Below are positions 1-9,117 of a DNA stretch of 64,000 bases, in pieces. Origin of the DNA: RYN-133 sp036497285 (GTDB taxonomy: Bacteria; Actinomycetota; Actinomycetes; Mycobacteriales; Jatrophihabitantaceae); NCBI GenBank assembly GCA_036497285.1, contig DASXJR010000007.1:124001-188000 (forward strand), read 5' to 3'. How positions within the stretch are numbered: position 1 is the first letter of the stretch; the number at the start of each line of letters is the position of its first letter. A program made the translations under genes and the position numbers. A model generated the notes under the pieces. That model did no database searches, was not told the origin of the DNA, and saw nothing but the letters and a program-made list of their open reading frames with translations.

Positions 1-1920
1 GAGCCCGATGAAGGACGTCGCCAGCCGCAGTTCCACCGTCTTGGTACCGAACGCCGCGTACTGCGCCTCCGGGTTACCACCGGGCGCGGTGCCGGACGCG
101 GTGGGCTTGGCCGAGAACGTTCCGCTGAAGAACATCCGACTGCGGCCGACGGACAGGCCGCTGCCGTTGTCGACCCAGCCGTGCACCGTGCCGGTGGACG
201 GGTCGATGACGAACGAGCCGTTGCGGTCGACCGAGTCGAACACCAGCGAGCCCGAGTCGGCCGGGAAGGTGAACCGCATGTCCACGCCGTGATCGGTCGG
301 AGCCATCTCGGTGGTGAGCCCGTTGAGGAAGTTCACCCGGTAGTAGTCCGGACGGGCGATCTCGTCGTCGTGGGTGAAGGCCAGCGCCCGGGCGGACGGA
401 CTGGCGCTCGGTGTCGCTGCGGTTCCCGGCATCACCGACAGTTGGTTGCGGTCACCCATCCAGGGGCTGGGCTCGTGCGAGACGGAAAAGCCTTGCAGCG
501 TCGGGTGATTGTTCGCGTCGTTGGCCTGCTGGTAGTAGTACTCCCAGCTGTTCGAACGCGAGTCGGTGACGGGCGTCAGGAACGTGAAGCCGTTGGGTAC
601 CGCGCTGATCGGGAGGTTGTTGCCGCGCGAGAACGACCCCGAGGCGTTCGTGCCGCGGCGGGTGTCGACGACGTTGGTCAGCGTCGAGGCATCGACCTGC
701 GGCGCCGACGGTGTGACCGCGACGTCGTCGATCCAACCGCCGAACGCGGTGCCGGTCTTGGCGTTCGGGTCGTCGTAGGCGAGCAGGATGCGGTCGATGG
801 TCTTACCGGCCGCCACCGCACCGATGTTGCTGCTCTCGGCGTTCCACTGATCGGCATAGAGGATCTTGCCGGTGCCCTGACCGGCCGCGGTCAACGGAAC
901 ACCGTGCTGGTCGACCGGCTTCAACTGACTCAGGTAGGTGCCGTCGGTGAAGTGCAGGTCCAGCGCGACGTAGGTCGACGGGTAGCTCATGTCGCTGTCG
1001 GTGAAGAACGGGATCACCTTGTATCCGAGCCGGCTGTCCGGTCCGACCGGGATGTTCAGGCCGCTCTGCACGACGTTGGTCTCGTACGCGTGCCCGTCGA
1101 CCGTCTGCTTGCCCGCGTACTGGTAGGCGTGCATGCCCGTCCAGCCCGCGTTCTGCTTCAGGTTGTAGCCGTGGGTCGGGCCGTTGCCGGTCGCCGTGAT
1201 CATGGGGCCGGGGTCGGAGCTGCCGGTGTCGACGGCAAGATCCCAATCGGCGAGCTGCAGCAGCCCGCCGCTGGCGGGCGCGGTGATGTCGAGGCGGTAG
1301 TAGCTGTACGACGCGACGTTCGCGCTGGGCACTTGGTAGGTGTTGCGCACGCCCCGGCCCGTCCAGGTCTGGCTGGTCTGCGTGTCGAGCGTGGTAAACG
1401 TCGTGCCGTCGTTGGAGCCCTCGAGCGTGAACGCGTTCGGGTCGCGCTCGGGGGCGTCGTTGCCGGAGGTCATCGCGTACGTCGTGATCGCCGCGGCCTG
1501 GGGCAGGTGGTAGGTCAGCGTCACCGACGTCTGGAAGGCGAGCCATTTGGTCGAGGGGTCGGCGTCGGCGAGGTTCTTGGCCACCTCCCCGGGCGGGTTC
1601 TCCGCCGACGCGGTGATCGGCGTCGACGGGTCGATCACGCTGCCGGGCAGCCGGTTGGACGACGCCGAGATGCCGTGCCGGACCGGGTTGCCGTCGCTGC
1701 CGTTCTCGACGGTGGTCGGCACCGCGGCGGGATCGGTCGCCTCGAACGAGGTCGAGAACGACCCGGGCGCAGGAGCCGCGGTCGCGGCTGTCGTGTGCAG
1801 CGCGGCGGCACCGGCGACCACCGTGACGCCGGCGGCGAGTGCGGCGGTGATCCGTCGCACCGGGCCGCGCAGCACGCGCCGACGTCCGATTGTGGCCGGT
1901 GCGGAAGACATGTCGCTCAT
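1..1920 (-). CDS. Secreted GH92-family alpha-mannosidase with N-terminal carbohydrate-binding domains (3' end outside window)
   Basis: The gene enters the window from its 5' end and runs off the left edge, so 640 residues are visible. An ATG at 1920 follows a GAGGAC ribosome-binding site. Residues 15-50 form a twin-arginine-like/Sec signal (RRR then a hydrophobic stretch ending TAATAAPAP). Residues about 100-230 look like an F5/8 type C (CBM32-like) domain, and about 240-390 like a second beta-sandwich. From about residue 405 the GH92 N-terminal domain begins (VVDTRRGTN, comparable to the VNPFIGT motif of the neighbouring GH92). GH92 enzymes are exo-acting calcium-dependent alpha-mannosidases. 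The gene diverges from the LacI gene, with a LacI-type operator between them. The catalytic C-terminal domain is not visible, so activity cannot be judged. Confidence 0.85.
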   Translation of the reverse strand, partial: MSDMSSAPATIGRRRVLRGPVRRITAALAAGVTVVAGAAALHTTAATAAPAPGSFSTSFEATDPAAVPTTVENGSDGNPVRHGISASSNRLPGSVIDPSTPITASAENPPGEVAKNLADADPSTKWLAFQTSVTLTYHLPQAAAITTYAMTSGNDAPERDPNAFTLEGSNDGTTFTTLDTQTSQTWTGRGVRNTYQVPSANVASYSYYRLDITAPASGGLLQLADWDLAVDTGSSDPGPMITATGNGPTHGYNLKQNAGWTGMHAYQYAGKQTVDGHAYETNVVQSGLNIPVGPDSRLGYKVIPFFTDSDMSYPSTYVALDLHFTDGTYLSQLKPVDQHGVPLTAAGQGTGKILYADQWNAESSNIGAVAAGKTIDRILLAYDDPNAKTGTAFGGWIDDVAVTPSAPQVDASTLTNVVDTRRGTNASGSFSRGNNLPISAVPNGFTFLTPVTDSRSNSWEYYYQQANDANNHPTLQGFSVSHEPSPWMGDRNQLSVMPGTAATPSASPSARALAFTHDDEIARPDYYRVNFLNGLTTEMAPTDHGVDMRFTFPADSGSLVFDSVDRNGSFVIDPSTGTVHGWVDNGSGLSVGRSRMFFSGTFSAKPTASGTAPGGNPEAQYAAFGTKTVELRLATSFIGL

Positions 1921-1974
1921 GCGGTCCTCGTCCAGATCTCGAGATGGATAACCGATTCGGCACCATTCCGCCCG

Positions 1975-1990
1975 TTGACAGCGTTGTCAA
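1975..1990. promoter_or_regulatory. LacI-type operator 1 (divergent GH92/lacI promoter region)
   Basis: TTGACAGCGTTGTCAA has arms TTGACA/TGTCAA around a CG centre, which is the usual architecture of LacI-family sites. It lies 54 bp upstream of the minus-strand GH92 start and 21 bp upstream of the regulator start. It could therefore repress both genes. It is nearly identical to the site at 3127. Confidence 0.7.
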
Positions 1991-2011
1991 GAGCCAGGCA
2001 CGATTTCGGCC

Positions 2012-3049
2012 GTGTCTCTTGATCGGCTACCGCGCCCGGCATCGGGCCAACCGACGCACCCGACGATGCTCGACGTGGCGCGCCTGGCCGGGGTGAGCCT
2101 GAAGACCGCCTCGCGGGTACTGAACGGCGAGCCGCACGTCTCGGCCGCGACCGCGGAGAAGGTCAACCTGGCCGCCCGCCGGCTCGGCTTCCGTCCCAAT
2201 GGCATCGCCCGCGAGCTGCGTCGGGGCGCCCGGTCGACCGCGGTCGGGCTGATCATCAGCGATGTCGGCAACCCGTTCTACGCGCGGTTGACCCGCGGCG
2301 TCGAGCGCCGGCTGCGTCGGGAGGGGATGCAGCTGATCACCGCGTCCAGCGACGAGGACCCGGAGCTCGAGCGGCGACTGACCGTCGAGATGCTCGACCG
2401 CCGGGTGTGCGGGCTGCTGCTGACCTCGTGCCTGCCGAGCCATCGCCACCTCGAGAGCGGCCAGGTGCTCGGCATCCCGATCGCGTTCCTGGACCGTCCG
2501 CCGGTCGGGCTGGCCGCCGACACGGTGGCGATCGACAACGAGGGCGGGGCCCGGCTCGCCGCGCGGCACCTGATCGAGCGCGGGCACCGGCGGATCGGGC
2601 TGATCGGCGACCTGAGCCGGCTGCCGACCCACCGCGAGCGGGTGCGCGGCTTCGAGTCCGCGATGGCCGAGAGCGGCATCGGCGACTGGCAGCGCTACGT
2701 GCGCGCCGACACCCACGACAGCGACTCCGCCGTGCGGGCGTTGCACGACCTGCTCGATCTGGACGAGCCGCCGACGGCGCTGTTCACGACGAACAACCGG
2801 ATCACCATCGGCGCCGTGCGGGCCCTGCGCGGTCACCCGGCGCCGCCGGCGCTCGTCGGGTTCGACGATTTCGAGCTGGCCGACGTACTCGGCGTGACGG
2901 TCATCAGCCACCGTCCCGAGGACATGGGCACGCTCGGGGCCGAGCACCTTCTCGACAGACTGGCCGGCGCCGAGGTCGACGTGCACCGCAGTCGGTTGCC
3001 GGTGCGCCTGGTCGAGCGCGGGTCGGGCGAGCGGCAGCCGCCCGCTTGA
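2012..3049 (+). CDS. LacI-family transcriptional regulator
   Basis: This 345-residue protein has a LacI-type N-terminal helix-turn-helix (LDVARLAGVSLKTASRVLNG, about residues 20-39) and hinge (GFRPNGIARELRRG). A periplasmic-binding-protein-like sensor domain follows (VGLIISDVGNPFYARL; GFDDFELADVLGVTVISHRP near the end). The start is GTG at 2012; ATG at 2066, immediately before LDVARLAGVS, is an alternative. It sits between two GH92 mannosidase genes and between two matching palindromes. It therefore probably represses both genes and itself until a mannose-containing inducer is present. The inducer is an inference; sensor-domain specificity cannot be read from sequence. Confidence 0.93.
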   Translation: MSLDRLPRPASGQPTHPTMLDVARLAGVSLKTASRVLNGEPHVSAATAEKVNLAARRLGFRPNGIARELRRGARSTAVGLIISDVGNPFYARLTRGVERRLRREGMQLITASSDEDPELERRLTVEMLDRRVCGLLLTSCLPSHRHLESGQVLGIPIAFLDRPPVGLAADTVAIDNEGGARLAARHLIERGHRRIGLIGDLSRLPTHRERVRGFESAMAESGIGDWQRYVRADTHDSDSAVRALHDLLDLDEPPTALFTTNNRITIGAVRALRGHPAPPALVGFDDFELADVLGVTVISHRPEDMGTLGAEHLLDRLAGAEVDVHRSRLPVRLVERGSGERQPPA

Positions 3050-3126
3050 CGGATTCCGGGTATTGCGCGAAAGATGCCCTGAACAATCCCAATCATCACG
3101 AATACCCCGCACGCTGATGGCGCGCG

Positions 3127-3142
3127 TTGACAACGTTGTCGG
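3127..3142. promoter_or_regulatory. LacI-type operator 2 (upstream of second GH92)
   Basis: TTGACAACGTTGTCGG contains the perfect palindrome GACAACGTTGTC. It shares all but one base of the core CGTTGACA(G/A)CGTTGTC with the site at 1975-1990. It lies 27 bp upstream of the TTG start of the GH92 gene at 3170, a position where binding would block transcription. Confidence 0.72.
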
Positions 3143-3169
3143 TTCCGCTGCGACGAGAGGACAGACGTC

Positions 3170-6100
3170 TTGAGGATTCGATCCCTGCTCGGTGCCGTGG
3201 TCGGCGTCGCGCTCGGCGCCGGCGTCGCTGTAGGTGTCGGTTCACCGGCCGTGGCCGACACCACCACCGATCTGACCGCGCTGGTGAACCCGTTCATCGG
3301 CACGCAGAACTTCGGCAACACCTTCCCCGGCGCGAGTGCCCCGTTCGGCATGGTGCAGGTCAGTCCGGACACCGGCGGTCAGGGCGGCTACGACTACAGC
3401 GCGTCCAAGATCTACGGCTTCAGCCAGACGCACCTGTCCGGCGTCGGCTGCGGCGTGATGGGCGAGCTGCCGATCATGCCGACCACCGGCGACGTCACCA
3501 CCAGCGACGCGAACAGCTATGGCTCGGCGTTCTCGCACAGCGACGAGACGGCGACGCCCGGCTACTACCGCGTCGGGCTGTCGCGCTACAACATCAACGC
3601 CGAGCTGACCGCCACCGACCGCACCGGCTGGCAGCGCTATACCTTCCCCGCCGGCACCGGACACAACGTCCTGTTCAACACCGGCAAGGCGAACATGGGC
3701 GTGAAGGACTCGTCGGTCACCGTCGTCGGCGACCACACCCTCGAGGGCATGGTGCATGACGGCGGCTTCTGCGCCGGCCACGACCAGCACACGGTCTACT
3801 TCACCGCCCAGTTCTCCAAACCGTTCAGCTCGTACGGCACGTGGACGGGCGCCACGCTGACGCCCGGGTCGCGCACCGTGTCCGACGGCAGCGGCAACCG
3901 CGGCGCGTGGATCAGCTTCGACCCGTCCGCGGGCGATCAGGTGACGTTGAAGGTGGGGCTGAGCTACACCGGCATCGCCGGCGCCGAGAAGAACCTGCAG
4001 ACCGAGACAGGCGACAGCTTCGACTTCGACGCCACCCGCCAGGCGCTGACCAACCGGTGGCAGGACGAGCTGTCGCGCGCGACGATCACCGGTGGCACGC
4101 ACGATCGTCAGGTCGCGTACTACACCGCGCTTTACCACGCGTTGCTGCACCCGAACCTTGCCGGCGATGTGGACGGTTCGTACATGGGCTTCGACGGCAC
4201 GGTGCACCAAGCCAACGGTTACACGCCGCGGCAGAACTTCTCGCTGTGGGACACCTACCGCACGCAGAACCAGTTCCTCGAACTGCTCGCACCCCAGGTT
4301 GCGCGCGACGATGCGTTGTCATTGCTGGCGATCGGACGTGAAGGTGGCTGGCTGCCGCGTTGGGCGCTCGCCGACAGCGAGACGAACATCATGACCGGTG
4401 ACCCGGTCACTGCGACACTCGTCGAGCTGTGGTCGAAGGGCTTCCTCGCCGGCCACGAGGACGAGGCGTACAAGCTGCTGCGCGAGAACGCGACGCAACT
4501 GCCGCCGGCGAACTCGCAGTACAACGGACGCGCGGGCGTGACGTACTACGACAAGCTCGGCTACATCCCGTACGGCCTCAAACGCGGCGCCGACTGTCCC
4601 GATCACGGCGGCGACAACGACTGCGATCACCCGGCCTCGGCCACGCTCGAGTACTCCGCGTCCGATGCTGCGCTGTCGACGATGGCGGCGGCGTTGGGCC
4701 ACTCCGACGACGCGACCATGTTCGCGCAGCGCGGCCGGTGGTACCGCAACCTGTGGGATCAGCGCATCCACCAGTTCCGTCCGCGGCTGAGCGACGGCAC
4801 GTTCCTCACTCCGTACGACCCGGTCAGCGGCAACGGTGCGTTCCACGAGAGCGGCGCCTACCAGTACGCGTGGCTCGTCCCGCAGGACCCGGCCGGGCTG
4901 GTCGACCTGATGGGCGGACGTCCGGCGACGGCGAAGCGGCTCGACGACTTCTTCGCCTACGACCACCTGCTCAGCGATCCGGCGGGCACGGCGCGCAATG
5001 ACTGGGTGAACTCGGCCTACGACTACTACGCCAAGCCGACGTACAACCCCAACAACGAGCCCGACCTGCTCTCGCCGTACATGTATTTGTGGGCGGGTCA
5101 GCCGTACAAGACCGCGACCGTCATCCGTGCGGCGTACACGCTGTTCACCACGGGTGCCGACGGCATGACCGGCAACGACGACCTCGGCGAGATGTCGGCG
5201 TGGTACGTGATGAGCTCGCTCGGCGTGTACCCGACGATGAGCGGCTCGAACGACTTCGTGCTGAGCACGCCGCAGTTCCCGTCGGCGACGGTGACGGTCG
5301 GTTCGTACGGGTCGTCGCAGGGTGGCACGCTTCACATCACGGCACCTGGCGTTTCTGATTCCGCTCGGTACATCGCGACGGCCGCGGTCAACGGACACTC
5401 GACCGCCCACAGCTGGGTGCCGTGGTCGTCGATCAGCCATGGCGGATCGCTCGCGTACACGGTGTCTTCCTCTCCCGGCACCTGGGGTACCCGCCCGACC
5501 GACGAGCCGCCTTCGCTCGATGCGCACGGCACCGACGGCCGGATCAGCCTGTCCGCCGAGGCTTCGTCTGCCACCGCACCGACCGGGTCGTCCTCGGTCG
5601 TGCTGACCGGGTCGTCCGTCGGGCAGTGGCCGGGCACGCGGCAGTTCAGCCAGCAGGTGACGGTGCCTTCCGGCTGGTCCGCCTCCCCCGCGTCGGTGTC
5701 TCGGTCGATCACCTCGAACGGCTTGCCGATCGGCATGGACATCCCGGTCTCGGTGCACGTGACGGCGAACACCCCTGCCGGGGACTACCCCGTCACGTTC
5801 ACGTTCTCGGGCAGTGGCCTACCGACGATCGTCCGGCACTCGACGGTATCGCTGGTCGACGCGTCGTGCGCTTCGTCGTCCGGCGGCACCTGCGCCCTCG
5901 GGCTGTCGTACGACCTCGACGGCACCGCCACTGTTTCCTCGCCGAACGAGGGGAACTTCGACAGCAGCGGTTGGTCGTTCGACGCGGCGCTGTTGCCCGG
6001 CCAGGACTCGTGGACGAACAACGGCGTCACGTACCAGGTGCCCGACGCGACCGGTACCGCGAAGAACTTCGTGACCACGACGGGGCAGCAACTCGCCATC

Positions 6101-6421
6101 CCGGCCGGGAAGTTCTCGTCGGCACACGTGCTCGGTGCGGCGCACGGCGGCGACGTCAACTCGTCGGTGACGATCACATACACCGACGGCACGACCGCCG
6201 ACGTCCCGTTCGCACTGACCGACTGGGCCGGCAGCGCGCGCAACGGGAATACCGTCGCCATCGCGATGGACCACCGGATCAAGCAGAACCAGGGCACCGA
6301 CGGTCCGCCGGTGAACATCTTCCGCGACGACGTGGCACTCGACCCGAACAAGACGATCCAGTCGATCGCCTTGCCGAACAACCACAACGCCGAGATCTAC
6401 GCGATCACGCTGACCCCGTAA
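3170..6421 (+). CDS. Secreted GH92-family alpha-mannosidase with C-terminal NEW3-like and beta-sandwich domains
   Basis: This is a 1083-residue protein with a Sec signal peptide (cleavage near SPAVAD, residue 30). The GH92 catalytic region spans about residues 35-750. Hallmarks are VNPFIGTQNFGNTFPGAS near residue 39, HLSGVGCGVMGELP, and GEMSAWYVMSSLGVYP near residue 673. Residues about 800-895 resemble the NEW3/alpha-galactosidase-associated domain. The last 180 residues form a further beta-rich module that may bind carbohydrate. The start is TTG at 3170 behind GAGAGGAC. GH92 members remove terminal mannose from alpha-mannans or high-mannose glycans outside the cell. Regulation by the adjacent LacI protein is indicated by the operator just upstream. 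A strong hairpin follows the stop codon. Confidence 0.93.
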   Translation: MRIRSLLGAVVGVALGAGVAVGVGSPAVADTTTDLTALVNPFIGTQNFGNTFPGASAPFGMVQVSPDTGGQGGYDYSASKIYGFSQTHLSGVGCGVMGELPIMPTTGDVTTSDANSYGSAFSHSDETATPGYYRVGLSRYNINAELTATDRTGWQRYTFPAGTGHNVLFNTGKANMGVKDSSVTVVGDHTLEGMVHDGGFCAGHDQHTVYFTAQFSKPFSSYGTWTGATLTPGSRTVSDGSGNRGAWISFDPSAGDQVTLKVGLSYTGIAGAEKNLQTETGDSFDFDATRQALTNRWQDELSRATITGGTHDRQVAYYTALYHALLHPNLAGDVDGSYMGFDGTVHQANGYTPRQNFSLWDTYRTQNQFLELLAPQVARDDALSLLAIGREGGWLPRWALADSETNIMTGDPVTATLVELWSKGFLAGHEDEAYKLLRENATQLPPANSQYNGRAGVTYYDKLGYIPYGLKRGADCPDHGGDNDCDHPASATLEYSASDAALSTMAAALGHSDDATMFAQRGRWYRNLWDQRIHQFRPRLSDGTFLTPYDPVSGNGAFHESGAYQYAWLVPQDPAGLVDLMGGRPATAKRLDDFFAYDHLLSDPAGTARNDWVNSAYDYYAKPTYNPNNEPDLLSPYMYLWAGQPYKTATVIRAAYTLFTTGADGMTGNDDLGEMSAWYVMSSLGVYPTMSGSNDFVLSTPQFPSATVTVGSYGSSQGGTLHITAPGVSDSARYIATAAVNGHSTAHSWVPWSSISHGGSLAYTVSSSPGTWGTRPTDEPPSLDAHGTDGRISLSAEASSATAPTGSSSVVLTGSSVGQWPGTRQFSQQVTVPSGWSASPASVSRSITSNGLPIGMDIPVSVHVTANTPAGDYPVTFTFSGSGLPTIVRHSTVSLVDASCASSSGGTCALGLSYDLDGTATVSSPNEGNFDSSGWSFDAALLPGQDSWTNNGVTYQVPDATGTAKNFVTTTGQQLAIPAGKFSSAHVLGAAHGGDVNSSVTITYTDGTTADVPFALTDWAGSARNGNTVAIAMDHRIKQNQGTDGPPVNIFRDDVALDPNKTIQSIALPNNHNAEIYAITLTP

Positions 6422-6437
6422 CTCGGTCACTCCCCCG

Positions 6438-6474
6438 ACGCCGGCCAGGTCGCCCCCACCGAGCTGGCCGGCGT
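6438..6474 (+). terminator. Strong inverted repeat after the GH92 gene
   Basis: ACGCCGGCCAG and CTGGCCGGCGT are perfect 11-bp arms around a 15-nt loop, starting 17 bp after the GH92 stop. No T-tract follows, as is common in GC-rich actinomycetes. It probably ends the mannosidase transcript before the next gene. Confidence 0.7.
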
Positions 6475-6583
6475 TGCGATGTGCGATCCGGTGAGAACGT
6501 GACAGGTTCCGTCCGCCGGTTAGACGATCTCGCCGGTGTGGCAGGCTCCGGCGATCAGCCCGTCGCGTCTGGAGTCTCCGCAA

Positions 6584-7726
6584 TTGCGTTTCCCCCGCCA
6601 CTTCCCCCGTCATGCTCGCCGCCGTCCCGTCAAGAAGCTCGTCTGCTACGCCGCCGCGCTGGCGGTATTGGCGGCGTTGTGCGTCACGCCCACGGCAGTG
6701 ATGTCGAGTTCCGCGGCCGCCGGCGCACGTCCGAAGATCCTCGCGACGTACTACCTGTGGTGGAGCCTGGACCACTGGAAATCGATGCTCGGCTCGCAAT
6801 ACCCGACGCACGCCTCGCCGCTGCCGTTACCGGCGCGGCTCGACACGTCCGGCTGCCATCCGGTGTCGCGATTTTCCGGCAACCACCTGACGGACGTGCC
6901 GGGACATCTGTACAGCCAGGACACGCCCGGGCAGATCGCATCGGATGTTCGCGAGGCCGCGGGCGCCGGTCTGGCCGGGTTCATCGTGAACTGGGCCGGC
7001 ACGGGCAAGGCCGGGCAGACCGCGTCGAGCTCGCCGTACTCCCGGCGGTTGCGGACGCTCGTCGCAGCGGTTCACAAGCTGAATGCCGCCGGCACCCCGT
7101 TCACGCTGTGGTTGAGCTACAAGGCGTCGGCCTCGCACCTGTCACAGAGCGCGATCAAGAACGACCTCGGCTACTTCGTGCGGACGTACGGCAAGGACAG
7201 CGCGTTCGACCACTCCCACGGCGGCCACCCGACCGTGATCTGGCAGGGCAGTCGCAAGTACCCGACGTCCACCCTCGCCGCGATCCATTCGGCGTACGGC
7301 AGCCGGCTGCGCATTCTCGGCGACGAGACGTCATGGAGTGCAAGCCGGGCGCGCTACCTCAACGGCGACGCGTACTACTGGTCGTCGCAGAATCCGTGGA
7401 CGAACCCGCAGTCGTTCAGCCAGCTCAAGGCGCTGGCGCACGCGGTGCGGTCGGGTCCACGCAACGCGGACGGCTCGGCGAAGACGTGGATCTCGCCGAT
7501 GATCGCGGGTTACGACAAGCAGCTGGACGGCGGCTCCGCGTGCGTGCCCCGCAAGGGTGGCCGGACGCTGCGCAAGGTGTTCGACGGCAACCTCGCGACC
7601 AACCCCGAGGCCTGGGATCTGATCAGCTGGAACGAGATCGCCGAGGGTACGTACATCGACCCGATGCGGCGCTACGGACGCCAGGATCTCAACGTCGCCG
7701 CATCGATCATCGCAAACGGGCACTAA
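6584..7726 (+). CDS. Secreted GH99/GH71-like glycoside hydrolase
   Basis: The protein has about 380 residues with a signal peptide (RRRPVKKL then a hydrophobic core and AAAGA). The mature part starts ILATYYLWWSLDHW and ends with a WNEIAEGTYIDPMRRYG block, a pattern of GH99 and GH71-like TIM-barrel enzymes. GH99 members are endo-alpha-mannosidases/mannanases, which would complement the neighbouring GH92 exo-mannosidases. I prefer TTG at 6584 because GGAG lies 9 nt upstream; GTG at 6536 extends the same frame. A terminator separates it from the GH92 gene and no third LacI operator was seen, so it may be regulated separately. Family assignment is by motif only. Confidence 0.72.
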   Translation: MRFPRHFPRHARRRPVKKLVCYAAALAVLAALCVTPTAVMSSSAAAGARPKILATYYLWWSLDHWKSMLGSQYPTHASPLPLPARLDTSGCHPVSRFSGNHLTDVPGHLYSQDTPGQIASDVREAAGAGLAGFIVNWAGTGKAGQTASSSPYSRRLRTLVAAVHKLNAAGTPFTLWLSYKASASHLSQSAIKNDLGYFVRTYGKDSAFDHSHGGHPTVIWQGSRKYPTSTLAAIHSAYGSRLRILGDETSWSASRARYLNGDAYYWSSQNPWTNPQSFSQLKALAHAVRSGPRNADGSAKTWISPMIAGYDKQLDGGSACVPRKGGRTLRKVFDGNLATNPEAWDLISWNEIAEGTYIDPMRRYGRQDLNVAASIIANGH

Positions 7727-9063
7727 GCTCCGCGGGCGGCGAGGAAGCGTCGGTTGCCCTCGGCCACGTCGACGATCGGATCGGGGTAGTCGAGCGCTTT
7801 CCGCATGTCGTCCGGCAGCGTCCAGGGCCGGTGCACGGCGGGGCCGTCGATGCCGCGCAGCTCAGGTATGTAGCGGCGCACGTAGTCACCGCGCGGGTCG
7901 TAGCGCTTGGCCTGGCTGTCGACGCTGAAGGTGCGGTTGTAGCGCGAGTCGGTACCGGTGCCGGCGACCCACTGCCAGTTCATCGTGTTGTTGCTGGTGT
8001 CGCCGTCGACGAGCAGGTCGACGAAGTGCTGCGCGCCGAGACGCCAGTCGATGTAGAGCGTCTTGACCAGCAGGTGGCCGACGATCAGGCGGGCCCGGTT
8101 GTGCATCCAGCCCTCCTCGGCGAGCTGGCGCATGCCGGCGTCGACAATCGGCAGCCCCGTTCGGCCTTGCTTCCAGGCCTCGAAGTCCTCGTTGGCGCCG
8201 CGCCAGTTGTCGCCGCGGTGCCGGTAGTCGCGCTTGGTCGAGCCGGGACGGGCGGACAGCACCTGGGCGTGGAAGTCGCGCCAGGCGACCTGGCGGACGA
8301 AGTCGGCGACCACGCCCTTGCGTGACACCAACTCGACCGGTGAAACGCAGCCGAAGTGCAGGTAGGGCGAGAGCCGGCTGGTCGCATCGGCGGCGAGCTC
8401 GTCGTTGACCTCGGCGTAGCGTTCAGCGTCGTACTTCAACCAGGCTTTGAGTCGCTCGCGGGCCGCCGTCTCGCCGCCTGGTGCGAGGTTCGGCGACCGG
8501 TTACCTTTGCAGATGTCATCCGGCTCGGGCAGCTTGCCGCGTTGCATTCGCGGCATGTCGATCGCCTTCGGTGCGCTGTGCACCGGGCGGCGATCTTGTT
8601 TCTCCCAGCGGCGGTAGTAGGCGCCGAACACGCTCATGTGGTCGTTGCCGCCGCTCGGCCTGATGCGGCCGGGCGGCACGACGAAGAGCGTGTCGTCGTG
8701 ACCGACGACCTCGATTGTGTCTCGCAGCCGCTTGACCCGGCCGGCTGAGTAGCGGGAGGCGTCGAGCGAGAGGTGCACCGCGTCGGCATTTGTCTCTTGC
8801 GCGACGTCGGCGACCTCGCGCTCGAGCCGCCCGCGCCTGATGACCAGTCCCGCGCCGAGCCCGCGCAGCGCGGCATCGAGATCGGCGAGGCTCTCCGCCA
8901 GGAACGTGGCTCGATTGGGCCGGTTGAAGTCACCCTTCAGGATGTCGTCGTCGAGCACGAACAGCGGCACGACCCGATCGTGAGCGTGCACGGCGCGCCA
9001 CAGGGTGGGGTTGTCGCGGATGCGCAGGTCGCGGGTGAACAGCACGATCGCGGTACTCACCAT
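7723..9063 (-). CDS. phrB: Deoxyribodipyrimidine photolyase
   Basis: This 446-residue protein repairs UV-induced pyrimidine dimers using light and FAD. The N-terminal antenna-binding alpha/beta domain begins TAIVLFTRDLRIRDNPTLW. The C-terminal FAD domain has WRDFHAQVL, GLPIVDAGMRQLAEEGWMHNR and NNTMNWQWVAGTGTDSRYNR, all typical of class I CPD photolyases. Its length matches the family. The stop overlaps the stop of the convergent glycoside hydrolase by 4 bp. It starts 54 bp after the NERD-helicase gene on the same strand, so the two probably form a DNA-repair operon. Confidence 0.95.
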   Translation of the reverse strand: MVSTAIVLFTRDLRIRDNPTLWRAVHAHDRVVPLFVLDDDILKGDFNRPNRATFLAESLADLDAALRGLGAGLVIRRGRLEREVADVAQETNADAVHLSLDASRYSAGRVKRLRDTIEVVGHDDTLFVVPPGRIRPSGGNDHMSVFGAYYRRWEKQDRRPVHSAPKAIDMPRMQRGKLPEPDDICKGNRSPNLAPGGETAARERLKAWLKYDAERYAEVNDELAADATSRLSPYLHFGCVSPVELVSRKGVVADFVRQVAWRDFHAQVLSARPGSTKRDYRHRGDNWRGANEDFEAWKQGRTGLPIVDAGMRQLAEEGWMHNRARLIVGHLLVKTLYIDWRLGAQHFVDLLVDGDTSNNTMNWQWVAGTGTDSRYNRTFSVDSQAKRYDPRGDYVRRYIPELRGIDGPAVHRPWTLPDDMRKALDYPDPIVDVAEGNRRFLAARGA

Positions 9064-9117
9064 GCCGAATTACTGCCCGTTGCGGCCGGGTTCCGAAACC
9101 CGACGGCATGGCGCGAG

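Noticed and set aside
181..2022. 613-residue plus-strand ORF across the first GH92 gene
   Set aside because: It is a shadow frame: Arg/Val/Gly-rich, no domain patterns, and antisense to a clear GH92 gene. The same applies to the long frames opposite the GH92, Opp, S9 and LuxR genes.
5422..8325. 967-residue plus-strand ORF spanning three genes
   Set aside because: It runs through the end of GH92, the GH99-like gene and antisense to photolyase with extreme arginine content, an artefact of high GC.
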